The notes under the pieces were generated by a model that saw only the letters and a program-made list of their open reading frames with translations, was not told the origin of the DNA and searched no databases. Made by a program: the position numbers and the translations under genes. From JAPPOI01 sp028818055 (GTDB taxonomy: Bacteria > Pseudomonadota > Alphaproteobacteria > Rhodobacterales > Rhodobacteraceae): 64,000 bases of DNA. Position 1 is the first letter of the stretch; each line of letters begins with the position of its first letter. The stretch is taken from positions 3,295,776 to 3,359,775 of the forward strand of contig OZ253954.1 in NCBI GenBank assembly GCA_965267405.1, written 5' to 3'. Positions 44,145 to 53,832 of the stretch are shown here, piece after piece.

Positions 44145-45563
44145 TTATGCGTCTTCCGATGCTTCTTCAGCAACGGTGGCAAATCGCGTCCCCGACCGGT
44201 TAGAAGTTACGACATTCAAAGACTTAAGCTTGCGATGAAGCGCCGAACGCTCCATTCCCACAAACCCGGCTGTCCGACTAATATTGCCGCCAAATCGGTT
44301 GATTTGAGTGAGCAAATACTCTCGTTCAAACAGCTCGCGCGCCTCACGAAGTGGTAGCATCGCCAAGCTGCCTGAAAGTACAACACGGCCCTCTTCCGCC
44401 TCTTCGGTTTCGTTGGCTCCCCCGGGGATATCCGAGGCTGTAATCTCGTCCTTATCCGACCCGAGGATCAGAACACGTTCGATGATGTTCTTCAGCTGCC
44501 GAACGTTGCCTGGCCACGGCATTGTTTGAAGCATTGCTACTGCGTCTTCGGTCAGCTCACGCAATGGCAGGCCTTGGGTTTTGTTGAAGTCGGCAATGAA
44601 AGACGTCGCCAGCTCAGGGATGTCTTCGCGACGTTCAGCCAGTGACGGAACCTCAATCGGAACCACGTTCAGGCGATGATACAATTCTTGCCGGAACTCT
44701 TCGTCTTCGACAGCCTTTTCAAGGTTCTTATTCGTCGAAGAAATAACCCGAAGGTCAACACGCACGTTGTCCGAGCCACCCACGCGTTGGAATTGCTGCT
44801 CGGTCAAAACGCGTAGGATTTTAGACTGGGTGCCAAGTGGCATATCACCGATCTCATCAAAGAAAATCACGCCGCCATGCGCCTGTTCCAACAATCCCGG
44901 CTCGATGCCTCGGCCTGACGACTCACGGCCAAACAAGACCTCTTCCATCCGGTCAGGCTCGATCGAGGCGGAGTTAACCGTGATGAACGGACCGTCCGCC
45001 CGGTCGGAGTTGGTGTGAATATAACGTGCAGCGATCTCTTTACCGGCTCCTGCGCCGCCTGAAAGCATCACACGCCCGTTGGATTTCGTCACCTTATCCA
45101 GCTGTGCTTTCAACGTGCGGAAGGCCTGTGATGACCCGACCATATCGGTGGTGGTGACATCTTTACGGCGAAGCTCGGAATTTTCACGGCGAAGGCGTGA
45201 CGTTTCCATTGCGCGCGTCACGACGACCATGAGTTGGTCAATATTGAACGGTTTCTCAACGAAATCGTAGGCGCCTTGTTTGATGGCAGCGACCGCAATC
45301 TCGATATTGCCGTGGCCCGAAATGATGATCACAGGCACATCTGGATTGTCGCGTTTCACGGCCTTGAGAATATCGATCCCGTCCATGTGGCTGTCTTTCA
45401 GCCAGATATCGAGGATCATGAGCGAAGGCGCTTCTTTATTCATTTCGGCCATGGCGTCTTCGGAATTGCCAGCAAGCCGGGTGGTGAACCCTTCGTCTTT
45501 CAAAATATCGGATATCAGCTCGCGGATATCCCGTTCATCGTCGACGATCAAAATGTCGCCCAT
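44145..45563 (-). CDS. ntrX: Nitrogen assimilation response regulator NtrX
   Basis: 472 residues. The receiver domain has Asp52 as the likely phosphorylation site (SLMILDIWLKDS), followed by an AAA+ domain with GGAGAGKEIAARYIH and VIFFDEIGDMP. The GAFTGA loop that contacts sigma-54 is absent: the segment reads LFGRESSGRGIEPGLLEQA. The C-terminus is a Fis-type HTH (GGNISRTAGFVGMERSALHR). It is the partner of NtrY, 20 bases away. It probably controls transcription without sigma-54. Confidence 0.93.
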   Translation of the reverse strand: MGDILIVDDERDIRELISDILKDEGFTTRLAGNSEDAMAEMNKEAPSLMILDIWLKDSHMDGIDILKAVKRDNPDVPVIIISGHGNIEIAVAAIKQGAYDFVEKPFNIDQLMVVVTRAMETSRLRRENSELRRKDVTTTDMVGSSQAFRTLKAQLDKVTKSNGRVMLSGGAGAGKEIAARYIHTNSDRADGPFITVNSASIEPDRMEEVLFGRESSGRGIEPGLLEQAHGGVIFFDEIGDMPLGTQSKILRVLTEQQFQRVGGSDNVRVDLRVISSTNKNLEKAVEDEEFRQELYHRLNVVPIEVPSLAERREDIPELATSFIADFNKTQGLPLRELTEDAVAMLQTMPWPGNVRQLKNIIERVLILGSDKDEITASDIPGGANETEEAEEGRVVLSGSLAMLPLREARELFEREYLLTQINRFGGNISRTAGFVGMERSALHRKLKSLNVVTSNRSGTRFATVAEEASEDA

Positions 45564-45583
45564 TTTCGCCTCCTACTGCTTTT

Positions 45584-47929
45584 TCATTCTGCGACCTGCA
45601 GGTCGCTGATTGGGTGGTTCGCCGCACTGAGCGGCAATAATATCTCGGCGCACGCACCGATTTGACCTGATGGGTCGAGGGGGTTTGCATCGTCGAGCGT
45701 GAGCGTTCCGCCATGCTCGACAACGATCTTTTTCACGATTGGCAGGCCCAGGCCGGTGCCTTTGTCGCGGGTTGTTACGTAAGGCTCGAACAATCGGGAA
45801 CGATCTTCTGGAAGACCGATGCCATTATCGCTGATACGGATGCGTGCCTGGCCTTCAAAACGATCCAATTCGACGGTGACTCGCGGCTCGTGATTAGCTG
45901 GTGCAGAGCCTTTTTCAACAAGGGATTCAATGGCTTCCCCGGCGTTCTTGATCAAATTCGTAAGCGCTTGACCAATCATCGTGGTATCCAAGTCGACCCA
46001 GACCGGTTCGTCCGGCACATCCATCGTGATCTTCACGTCTCCCGAGGCCGCTTGTTGGAGCACCACAGCGTCGCGCACCAATTCGACCAGATCATTGCGG
46101 CTGGCTTCTGGTTCTGGCATTCGCGCAAACTTGGAGAATTCATCAACTATGCGCCGTAAATCATTGGTTTGACGCACTATTACGTCAGTCATGCTGTCCA
46201 GAAGATCGGCTTCTTCACCGACATTGTCGCGAAACTTTCGTTTGATGCGCTCTGCCGAAAGCTGAATGGGTGTAAGCGGATTTTTGATTTCATGCGCAAT
46301 TCTGCGTGCGACATCACCCCAGGCCGCCATACGCTGAGCGGTTACAAGATCGGTGACGTCGTCGAAAGCAATCACGTAACCTTCTTCTTCGTCATCGTCT
46401 GAGCGACGTTTCGCCATCCGAACAAGAAGCGTTTCGGCCACGCCTTTGCGTGAGAGACGAATTTCGTCCTGATCGGTATCTTTGTTGCTGTCTTTTAATC
46501 GCTCAAGAAGCGGCGCGAACTCCGGTACGACGACGTCAATCGGAGTGGACAACCCGATTTCATCTTCGACACGCAGAATGCGTTCAGCAGATCGGTTCAC
46601 GAATGCAACCTTGCCGTCTACATCTAATCCAATGACGCCGGCTGTGACCGAGGACAGCACGCTGTCAAACAGGCGTCGCCTGCTTTCGATCTGACGGTTG
46701 TTCGACAACAGGGCTTCCCGCTGGCCTTTGAGCTGACGCGTCATCTGGTTGAAGATACGGCCGAGCATCGCGATCTCGTCGTCGCCCTCTTCTTCCAGAA
46801 CGCGAACATCGAGGTCGCCAGTACCCACGCGCTGCGCCGCGCCAGCCAGTCGACCAACGGGTCGAGAAAGCCGCTCGGCCAGCCACAGACCAAGCCAGAT
46901 CGCAGCCAGGATCAAGATTACTGCGAACCCGAGGTACAACAGCCCAAATTCAAAGACGATGCGGCCACGCTCTTGTTCCAACTGCGTGTACAACTGAGAT
47001 GTTTCCTCGGCCTCATCGAGAAGCCCGAGGATACGTCCATCGACTTCGCGCGACACATATAGAAACCTGTCAGGATAAGCAGTTAGACGAACCAACGCTC
47101 GCATCTCGTTGACGGCTAGATCTTCAATGATGACAGTCTCACCAGAGGCAGCCTGCTGCATCTGCTCAGCGGTTGGCTCTTCGAAGTCGAACAAATAAGA
47201 GCGCTCGCCACGTGTACGGATGGCAGCGGTGCCGTCGATGACGTAGGCTTCTTCCAAGCCACGCTGGATTTCATTCTGGCCTTGGGCCAATAGCTGCCGC
47301 AACTCTCCGTCTGACACGAATACGCTTCGCACCCGGGCGGTGTTCAAGAATCCCGCAAGTGTTTTTGTATCCTCAGAGAGGTCATTCCGTTCGTCCGATT
47401 GATAGGCCTCAGCGGCTGAAATCGACGCCCCAACAACCCCACGCACGCGCTCTGAAAACCACCCTTCAAGGCCGATATTGATCGTCAAACCCGCAAAAAT
47501 GGCGACCGTAACCGTCGGGATCAAAGCGATAATAGCGAAGATGCCGGTCAGCCGCAGGTGCAAGCGGGAGCCTGCCGATTTCGCGCGCCGAGCGGCCACC
47601 ATCGAGCCGATGCGGGTCAATACCAGCGCCGCAAGTAGCAGCACGTAGACCAAGTCAGCCAGCAAAACGAGTCGCAGAGAAAGGGCGGTAGACGTTCGGT
47701 CGAGCGGCCCCAAAATCAAGAACGTCGCGATTGCGAGAATGGGTCCACAGGCCACAAGAAGGAATGTTGCCGCGTTTTGCACGCGCCGCATCCGTCTGAG
47801 ACGGTTCAGTTTTTCCCAAGTTCCGTTCCGCGCGCGCCCCGTCACCCGGATGCTCCGATATAGTGTGCCGCGAAAAGCGGCGACCGCCTTATTTAGTGGC
47901 CAAGTTATCCACAGATGCGGATTGGCCAC
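45584..47929 (-). CDS. ntrY: Nitrogen regulation sensor kinase NtrY
   Basis: 781 residues. Several N-terminal transmembrane segments (around 50-115 and 130-155, then about 325-350) border a periplasmic sensor region. A HAMP segment (ERLSRPVGRLAGAAQRVGTG), a PAS region and the H-box RRIAHEIKNPLTPIQLSAERI follow, with the ATPase motifs SDNGIGLPEDRS and DKGTGLGLPIVKKI. It is a membrane histidine kinase that phosphorylates NtrX. It begins 15 bases after the ntrC stop. Confidence 0.95.
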   Translation of the reverse strand: MANPHLWITWPLNKAVAAFRGTLYRSIRVTGRARNGTWEKLNRLRRMRRVQNAATFLLVACGPILAIATFLILGPLDRTSTALSLRLVLLADLVYVLLLAALVLTRIGSMVAARRAKSAGSRLHLRLTGIFAIIALIPTVTVAIFAGLTINIGLEGWFSERVRGVVGASISAAEAYQSDERNDLSEDTKTLAGFLNTARVRSVFVSDGELRQLLAQGQNEIQRGLEEAYVIDGTAAIRTRGERSYLFDFEEPTAEQMQQAASGETVIIEDLAVNEMRALVRLTAYPDRFLYVSREVDGRILGLLDEAEETSQLYTQLEQERGRIVFEFGLLYLGFAVILILAAIWLGLWLAERLSRPVGRLAGAAQRVGTGDLDVRVLEEEGDDEIAMLGRIFNQMTRQLKGQREALLSNNRQIESRRRLFDSVLSSVTAGVIGLDVDGKVAFVNRSAERILRVEDEIGLSTPIDVVVPEFAPLLERLKDSNKDTDQDEIRLSRKGVAETLLVRMAKRRSDDDEEEGYVIAFDDVTDLVTAQRMAAWGDVARRIAHEIKNPLTPIQLSAERIKRKFRDNVGEEADLLDSMTDVIVRQTNDLRRIVDEFSKFARMPEPEASRNDLVELVRDAVVLQQAASGDVKITMDVPDEPVWVDLDTTMIGQALTNLIKNAGEAIESLVEKGSAPANHEPRVTVELDRFEGQARIRISDNGIGLPEDRSRLFEPYVTTRDKGTGLGLPIVKKIVVEHGGTLTLDDANPLDPSGQIGACAEILLPLSAANHPISDLQVAE

Positions 47930-47944
47930 GCTTATGTTGCGGTT

Positions 47945-49315
47945 TTACATCAATTTGCGGCGGCGTGTCACGCGGATATCGAGCTCTGTGATCTTCTTTC
48001 TGAGGGTATTTCGGTTAATTCCGAGCAGATCTGCGCACTTCGCCTGATTTCCACCCGTGGCATCCAATGCGATTTCGATCAGTGGAAGCTCCATCTCGCG
48101 CAGGATTCGCTGATAAAGACCCGGCGGTGGAAGTTGCCCGCCATGAAGATCAAAGTAGCGGCGAAGATGCTTTTCGATCGACGCCGACAGGCGCTCGGTG
48201 TCTCCGGCACCTGTAATCGGTTCGATGGCGGGCTGGTCCGCCAGAACGGTTTCCACCTCGGTTCGACCGACGCTATCTTCTCCACCCGCGATAGCGAGCC
48301 GTCGGACAGTGTTTTCAAGCTGACGCACGTTGCCAGGCCAGGAATACGCACGCACCAAGTTCAGCGCGTCAGCCGACAAGGTCCGAACGGGAAGACCATC
48401 GCGTTCGCTTCGGCCAAAGAAATGATCGGCTAGAAGCGCAATATCGTCCACGCGCTCTCGAAGCGGCGGTACAGCCAGCGTGACGCCACCAAGCCGGTAA
48501 TAAAGGTCTTGCCGGATGGCGCCCTCTTCCAGCTTGCTGGAGAGATTGGCGAGACTGGTTGCCATGATGCGCGGGGCGTTGTCGGTAAAGCTGTCCAACA
48601 TCCGAACAATCCGGGCCTGCGCATCAAGCGTCAAATCGCTGACTTCGTCGAACAAGAGCGTTCCGTTTTTCACGCGACTGATCAACGTTGCCGGACCTTC
48701 CATCTCGGCCAGGTCAGACGCAGTTGCCACGACAAATGGAAGCGTCCGTCGATCTGACAGGTCGTGAATGGCGCGCGCGATCAAGGACTTTCCTGTTCCG
48801 CTTTCACCCGTGATCAGCACGGGCAAGTCAACATTCATGACCCGTGCGATCAGGCGGTATAGCGTCTGCATGGCCGGGGTCTGACCGACTAGCGGCAAAT
48901 CGTCCGTTGGCTCAGCCCCAGCCTCTGCTTTTGCCGCCGTCGGGGCCTTGCGCTTTACCTCAAGAGCGCGTGCCGTGCGCTTCATCAGGTCCGGTAGGTC
49001 AAATGGCTTGGGCAGGTAATCGTAGGCTTCGGCCTCGGTCGCCTGAACGGCAGTCATGATGGTGTTCTGCGCCGATATTACGATGACAGGCAGTCCAGGC
49101 CGCATCTCGGTAATCTTAGGCAACTGATCCAGACCGTTCCCATCCGGCATGATGACGTCGGAAATCACAAGGTCGCCTTTTCCTTCCTCGACCCAGCGCA
49201 TCAAGGTGACAAGCGACGATGTCGCGTGCACCTTGCAGCCCGCCCGGGTGAGCGCCTGCGTCAAGACAGTTCGGATCGTTCTGTCGTCATCAGCGACCAG
49301 AATTGTTCCGTCCAT
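47945..49315 (-). CDS. ntrC: Nitrogen regulator NtrC (Rhodobacter type, no GAFTGA)
   Basis: 456 residues. The receiver has Asp53 in LVISDVIMPDGNG. The AAA+ domain has Walker A GESGTGKSLIARAIH and Walker B TLLFDEVSD. In place of GAFTGA the sequence runs DLAEMEGPATLISRVKNGT. R. capsulatus NtrC also lacks this motif and works with the housekeeping sigma factor. The C-terminal HTH reads GGNQAKCADLLGINRNTL. It lies between ntrB (29-base gap) and ntrY (15-base gap). Confidence 0.95.
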   Translation of the reverse strand: MDGTILVADDDRTIRTVLTQALTRAGCKVHATSSLVTLMRWVEEGKGDLVISDVIMPDGNGLDQLPKITEMRPGLPVIVISAQNTIMTAVQATEAEAYDYLPKPFDLPDLMKRTARALEVKRKAPTAAKAEAGAEPTDDLPLVGQTPAMQTLYRLIARVMNVDLPVLITGESGTGKSLIARAIHDLSDRRTLPFVVATASDLAEMEGPATLISRVKNGTLLFDEVSDLTLDAQARIVRMLDSFTDNAPRIMATSLANLSSKLEEGAIRQDLYYRLGGVTLAVPPLRERVDDIALLADHFFGRSERDGLPVRTLSADALNLVRAYSWPGNVRQLENTVRRLAIAGGEDSVGRTEVETVLADQPAIEPITGAGDTERLSASIEKHLRRYFDLHGGQLPPPGLYQRILREMELPLIEIALDATGGNQAKCADLLGINRNTLRKKITELDIRVTRRRKLM

Positions 49316-49344
49316 GAGTTACCCTCTCCTCAAATTTCCTTGCT

Positions 49345-50415
49345 TCACGACGGCGCATCCTTTGGCGCGACCGGAAGCGATATTCGAAAAACTGTGCGTC
49401 CTGGAACGCTGTCAACGCTGATCCAGCCTTCGTGGTCCGAGACGATCTTTGACACCAAGGCCAGGCCAAGCCCTGTGCCGTTCTCGCGACCAGAAACGAA
49501 AGGCTCAAAAATGTCAGGTGCCAGCTCTGCCGGCAATCCGGGCCCGTCGTCGTAAATTTCAACATTTAGCGGCAGTGACGCCGTTCCATCCTTGCGGCGC
49601 AATCGCAAGGACATGTCATAGAATGTTTTAAGTCGGATCGTGCCGCTCTCGCCTTCAGAGGCTTGGGCCGCATTTTTGATCAGGTTCAGAAACACCTGAA
49701 GCATCTGGTCGCCATCGACGAATGTCGCCGGCAGTGACGGATCATAGTCTTCAACAATCTTCATATGCGCAGCGAAGCCGACGCTTGCAGATTTCTTTGC
49801 CCGGTCCAAAAGGTCGTGAATATTCACTGCCTTGCGCACGGGGGGACGCAGATTTCCAAACTGCTCAACCTGCTCCAAAAGCTTCACGATGCGGCGTGAT
49901 TCCGAGACGATCAGATCGGTCATCTCAAGATCTTCGCCGCCGAGGTTCATGCTTAACAGCTGTGCGGCACCCGTGATGCCCGCCAACGGATTTTTGATTT
50001 CGTGGGCTAGCATTTCGGCCATGCCGATCGCTGACTTGGCGGCAGACTTCACTGACTGCGATCGCCCCAATCGATCCGCCAATCCGCGTGGCTCCATCAG
50101 GATCAACACATAGTCAGGCATTCCAACCATGGGTGCGACTTGGATGTTGCAGCTGACCGGTGGCGTCGAGCCCGTACCAACATCCACGTTGTTCATGAAA
50201 AGCGACGACTGATCCTGCCGCACGCGTGTGAAAGCATCGTCCAGCGGGCTATCAATAGCGAGGATATCGAAAACCGGCTGCGACCTCACTGATTTCGCAC
50301 TGGCATTCAGAAAGCTTTCGGCTGCTGGGTTGCTTTCACAAATCTTGTTGTCACCGTCGACCAGAAATCCGGGCACGGGAAGCGACAGCCAGAGATTGCG
50401 CTCAAACTCGGTCAT
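49345..50415 (-). CDS. ntrB: Nitrogen regulation histidine kinase NtrB
   Basis: 356 residues with no transmembrane segment. A PAS domain is followed by the H-box AEMLAHEIKNPLAGITGAAQL, then ATPase motifs including DDGPGLPAELAPDIFEPF and ENGTGLGLALVSKI. It is a cytosolic kinase/phosphatase for NtrC, expected to be set by PII. It overlaps dusB by ATGA, the order of the R. capsulatus nifR3-ntrB-ntrC operon. Confidence 0.95.
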   Translation of the reverse strand: MTEFERNLWLSLPVPGFLVDGDNKICESNPAAESFLNASAKSVRSQPVFDILAIDSPLDDAFTRVRQDQSSLFMNNVDVGTGSTPPVSCNIQVAPMVGMPDYVLILMEPRGLADRLGRSQSVKSAAKSAIGMAEMLAHEIKNPLAGITGAAQLLSMNLGGEDLEMTDLIVSESRRIVKLLEQVEQFGNLRPPVRKAVNIHDLLDRAKKSASVGFAAHMKIVEDYDPSLPATFVDGDQMLQVFLNLIKNAAQASEGESGTIRLKTFYDMSLRLRRKDGTASLPLNVEIYDDGPGLPAELAPDIFEPFVSGRENGTGLGLALVSKIVSDHEGWISVDSVPGRTVFRISLPVAPKDAPS

Positions 50416-51386
50416 GCGGCCAACCTCGGCTGCAACGCATCCGGCAGCACCGAGCGCACGGTATTGGGTTTGGATGTCAGCACTGCCTTACGAAGCTCAG
50501 CCGGCGTACCTGATTGGTCCATATACCAACCCAAGTGCTTGCGAATAACCTTGGCGCCCAGATCCTCACCATAAAAAGCAAGCGAGGCTTCGTAGTGATC
50601 CAGCACCATTTCGACGAAATGGCGCCCGGTCGGAACGCACGGTGCAGGCCCCCACCCCAATGCATGAGCAATTTCGGCAACGCGCCATGGCGCCCCTTGA
50701 ATGCCACGGCCAACCATTACGCCGTCGGCTCCGGATAGCTCTAAGGCCTTCCGGGCCGAACGGGCATCAACGATATCGCCATTGGCGATCACTGGAATGG
50801 ACACCGCATCTTTAACGGCACGGATCGCCGCCCAATTGGCACTCCCTTTGTAGAACTGGCACCGTGTTCGGCCGTGAATTGTCAGCATTTGGATGCCGGC
50901 GGCTTCCGCCCGCTTGGCGATGTCCGGTGCGTTCAGACAATCATCATCCCACCCAAGGCGCATTTTCAGCGTCACTGGGACGGTGACCGCATCAACAACC
51001 GCTTCGATCAAAGTCAAAGCGTGATCCGGCGTTTTCATAAGTGCTGAGCCGGACAGGCCCCCAGTCACTTTCTTGGCGGGGCATCCCATGTTGATATCGA
51101 TAATGCGCGCGCCGTTGGCCTCGACCATTTTCGCAGCCTTTGCCATCCACTCGGCATCACGCCCGGCCAATTGCACAGACGTGCTGTCGTCGCCGAGCGC
51201 CAGCTCGGCGCGTTCACGAACACCCGGTTTGGCTTGAACCATTTCCTGACTGGCCACCATCTCACTCACAACCAACCCGGCCCCAAAGGACGCGACCAGC
51301 CTGCGAAACGGCAGGTCTGTGATCCCGGCCATTGGGGCCAGAAACACTGGAGGGTTCAGATTGATGTCACCAACTGTGACAGACAT
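50412..51386 (-). CDS. dusB: tRNA-dihydrouridine synthase (NifR3/DusB family)
   Basis: 324 residues. The flavin-barrel signatures APMAGITDLPFRRL, IDINMGCPAKKVTGGLSGS and MLTIHGRTRCQFYKG are all present, with the catalytic Cys in NMGCPAKK. It reduces uridines in tRNA. It is the first gene of the dusB-ntrBC-ntrYX-trkAH-hfq-hflX series and is divergent from ispDF, so the 166 bases between must hold the operon promoter. Confidence 0.95.
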   Translation of the reverse strand: MSVTVGDINLNPPVFLAPMAGITDLPFRRLVASFGAGLVVSEMVASQEMVQAKPGVRERAELALGDDSTSVQLAGRDAEWMAKAAKMVEANGARIIDINMGCPAKKVTGGLSGSALMKTPDHALTLIEAVVDAVTVPVTLKMRLGWDDDCLNAPDIAKRAEAAGIQMLTIHGRTRCQFYKGSANWAAIRAVKDAVSIPVIANGDIVDARSARKALELSGADGVMVGRGIQGAPWRVAEIAHALGWGPAPCVPTGRHFVEMVLDHYEASLAFYGEDLGAKVIRKHLGWYMDQSGTPAELRKAVLTSKPNTVRSVLPDALQPRLAA

Positions 51387-51552
51387 GCCTATTCCTTGTG
51401 CAACACTCTAACGAGCTAAAGTCGTCCCCATGCGCTTTCAAACATCGGAGGGTTAAAAAGACGCAGGAATCAGCATATGCATAATTTTTAGGCAAATGTC
51501 GCGTAAAAAGGCGAGGATTGTCAGCACAGCCATCACGACATAGACGTCTGGC

Positions 51553-52704
51553 ATGAGCGAGACGCACAAAAATCGAGTTGCAGCTGTGATCGTTGCCGCC
51601 GGCCGTGGCACCCGCGCTGGCGGTGAAATTCCCAAGCAATGGCAACAGGTAGCGGGTCGCCGTGTGATCGATTGGACGCTGGCCGCCTTCCGGACACATC
51701 CCGCAATTGATGAAATCGTGGTCGTTGTTCATCCGGACGACGTTGAGCGTCTAGCAGACGAGCAAAATCTCATTGTTGTGCAAGGAGGCGACAGCAGATC
51801 GCAATCTGTCTCCAACGGATTACGAGCACTCGAAAAAAATGCGCCAGACGCGGTTTTGATCCACGATGCCGCGCGGGCCTGTGTCTCGTCGCGTGTAATT
51901 TCAAATGTGATCGATGCGCTGGACCAGTTTGTCGGCGCAGCACCGGGATTGGCTGTGTCTGATGCGCTCTGGTCTGGTGACGACACCGTGTCAGGTGTGG
52001 TCGACCGGTCGGGCCTGTTCCGGGCCCAGACACCACAAGGATTTCGGTTTGCCCAGATCTTGGCCGCTCACCGCAATGCCCCAGAAGACGCGCAAGACGA
52101 CGTGGCCGTCGCGCGGGCATTTGGCATTGACGTTGCCATAACGAAAGGTGATCCCGACAACATCAAGATCACGGTCCCCGCTGATTTTGAGCGTGCGGAA
52201 CGCATTTTCAGGAGCCGAGTCCCCATGACTGTTCGTATCGGTAACGGGTATGATGTTCATCGCTTCGGCGATGGCGATCACGTGACGCTATGCGGCGTGG
52301 ATGTCCCGCATTCCAGATCCCTGCAGGGCCATTCAGACGCCGACGTCGGGATGCATGCGGTGACAGACGCCATCTATGGCGCGCTGGCAGAAGGCGACAT
52401 CGGCCAACACTTCCCGCCAAGCGACCCGCAGTGGAAGGGCGCCGCAAGCGAAATCTTTTTGCGGCACGCCGTAGAGCTGGCGACCTCAAAGGGATTTGCA
52501 ATTAGCAACGTAGATTGCACGCTGGTGTGCGAGTTTCCCAAAATAGGGCCGCATGCGAATTCAATGCGCGAAAGGATGGCGGAAATCATGGGACTACCGG
52601 CTGATACGGTCAGCGTGAAGGCGACAACCTCTGAACGCCTTGGCTTCACCGGGCGTGAAGAAGGCATTGCCAGTATCGCCACAGTGACTTTGGTGCGAAC
52701 ATGA
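51553..52704 (+). CDS. ispDF: Bifunctional IspDF
   Basis: 383 residues. Residues 1-224 are IspD-like (VAAVIVAAGRGTRAGGEIPK; VLIHDAARACV), making CDP-ME from MEP. From Met225 the IspF part begins MTVRIGNGYDVHRFGDG, with the metal residues in GYDVHRF and LQGHSDADVGMHAV, making MEcPP from CDP-ME2P. This fusion is common in alphaproteobacteria. A purine-rich AGGAG lies 11 bases before the Met225 codon. It overlaps pgpA by ATGA. Confidence 0.97.
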   Translation: MSETHKNRVAAVIVAAGRGTRAGGEIPKQWQQVAGRRVIDWTLAAFRTHPAIDEIVVVVHPDDVERLADEQNLIVVQGGDSRSQSVSNGLRALEKNAPDAVLIHDAARACVSSRVISNVIDALDQFVGAAPGLAVSDALWSGDDTVSGVVDRSGLFRAQTPQGFRFAQILAAHRNAPEDAQDDVAVARAFGIDVAITKGDPDNIKITVPADFERAERIFRSRVPMTVRIGNGYDVHRFGDGDHVTLCGVDVPHSRSLQGHSDADVGMHAVTDAIYGALAEGDIGQHFPPSDPQWKGAASEIFLRHAVELATSKGFAISNVDCTLVCEFPKIGPHANSMRERMAEIMGLPADTVSVKATTSERLGFTGREEGIASIATVTLVRT

Positions 52705-53210
52705 GACGGATGGCGCTCAGCTTTTTCGGTGCTGGATACCTGCGCCCCGCGCCCGGAACGTGGGGGTCGCTAGCAGCCCTGCCCGTCGCGTACCTTTTGC
52801 ATCTCCTCGGCGGTCCTGGAGCGATCGCGGTCGCCACCGGTCTGGTTTACGCTGTTGGATTGACGACTATTCGACAAGAGGCTGAAGTTAGCGGCGAGCA
52901 TGATCCTTCGTGGATAGTCATTGACGAAGTAGTCGGCCAATGGATTGCGCTTTTACCGGTATCGGCTGGTGCTTATGCCGCTGGCGTCGACGTTTTGCGG
53001 CTGTGGCCCGGCATTATTGTCGCGTTTCTTTTGTTCCGGCTTTTCGACATCTGGAAGCCTTGGCTTGTCGGCAAAGCTGATGCGCGTGACGACGCGAGCG
53101 GCGTAATGTTGGATGATGTCTGGGCCGGACTGTTCGCAGCTGTTGGCGTGTTGGCCTTGGCCTGGCTGGCCCATGTGGGTTTCGTGGCCAACGTTCCGGA
53201 TCAGCAATGA
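52701..53210 (+). CDS. pgpA: Phosphatidylglycerophosphatase A
   Basis: 169 residues, a multi-span membrane enzyme. LRPAPGTWGSLAALPVAY and EHDPSWIVIDEVVGQWIALL carry the acidic residues of the PgpA family (DPSWIVIDE). It removes phosphate from phosphatidylglycerophosphate. The start overlaps ispDF and the stop overlaps pncC, both by ATGA. Confidence 0.92.
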   Translation: MRRMALSFFGAGYLRPAPGTWGSLAALPVAYLLHLLGGPGAIAVATGLVYAVGLTTIRQEAEVSGEHDPSWIVIDEVVGQWIALLPVSAGAYAAGVDVLRLWPGIIVAFLLFRLFDIWKPWLVGKADARDDASGVMLDDVWAGLFAAVGVLALAWLAHVGFVANVPDQQ

Positions 53211-53677
53211 CAGCGGCCGAGCAGCTGCTTAACATGGCCCGCACCAAGGGCTTCATGGTAGCCACAGCTGAAAGCTGCACGGGCGGCATGGTCTCTGCCG
53301 CGCTCACCGACATTCCCGGTTCGTCCGACGTGGTGGACCGAGGCTTCGTGACCTACACAAATGAAGCCAAAATGGAGATGCTTGGCGTACGCCCCGAGAC
53401 ATTGGACGCCTACGGGGCAGTTTCGGAAGAAACCGCACGCGAGATGGCGGAAGGCGCGCTGAAGAACAGTCGAGCCGATCTTGCCGTGTCGATCACGGGG
53501 ATCGCAGGCCCCGGTGGGTCTGACTTCAAGCCCGAAGGCCGTGTTTGTTTTGGTGTTGCAATGGCGGACAAGGGCACGGAAACCGAAACTGTCGAGTTTG
53601 GCGCAATCGGGCGGTCTAAAGTTCGCGCAAATTCTGTGCAACACGCCCTGAAAATGCTCATTTCCGCGCTTTCATAG
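53207..53677 (+). CDS. pncC: CinA C-terminal-only protein, nicotinamide-nucleotide amidase
   Basis: 156 residues covering only the CinA C-terminal domain: ATAESCTGGMVSAALTDIPGS and AVSITGIAGPGGSDFKPEGRV. Stand-alone forms are PncC enzymes that deamidate NMN in pyridine-nucleotide recycling. It overlaps pgpA by ATGA and is the last gene of the set; a terminator follows 11 bases past the stop. Confidence 0.92.
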   Translation: MTAAEQLLNMARTKGFMVATAESCTGGMVSAALTDIPGSSDVVDRGFVTYTNEAKMEMLGVRPETLDAYGAVSEETAREMAEGALKNSRADLAVSITGIAGPGGSDFKPEGRVCFGVAMADKGTETETVEFGAIGRSKVRANSVQHALKMLISALS

Positions 53678-53688
53678 CTTGACTATTT

Positions 53689-53723
53689 ATTAGGCGAGGC
53701 GACATTGGTATCGCCTAATTTTT
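53689..53723 (+). terminator. Terminator of ispDF-pgpA-pncC
   Basis: Nine-base-pair stem ATTAGGCGA / TCGCCTAAT with a 13-base loop, then a T-run. It lies between pncC and the ammonium transporter gene and suggests that amt is transcribed on its own. Confidence 0.8.
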
Positions 53724-53832
53724 CATCACCTTCAAAATTGCCGAGATTTTAACCACCCAAAACGATGCGTGCCTCTTTTATTTGCGCGCGACAATTCGTT
53801 TTTGGCCGCAACCAAAAAATCAGGAGGGACTT

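Noticed and set aside
51453..51555. 33-residue hydrophobic minus-strand frame MPDVYVVMAVLTILAFLRD in the dusB-ispDF gap
   Set aside because: No clear ribosome binding site, and it overlaps the ispDF start; not enough to call a gene.
53724..53832. Sigma-54 (-24/-12) promoter before amtB
   Set aside because: No GG-N10-GC element with the right flanks could be found.
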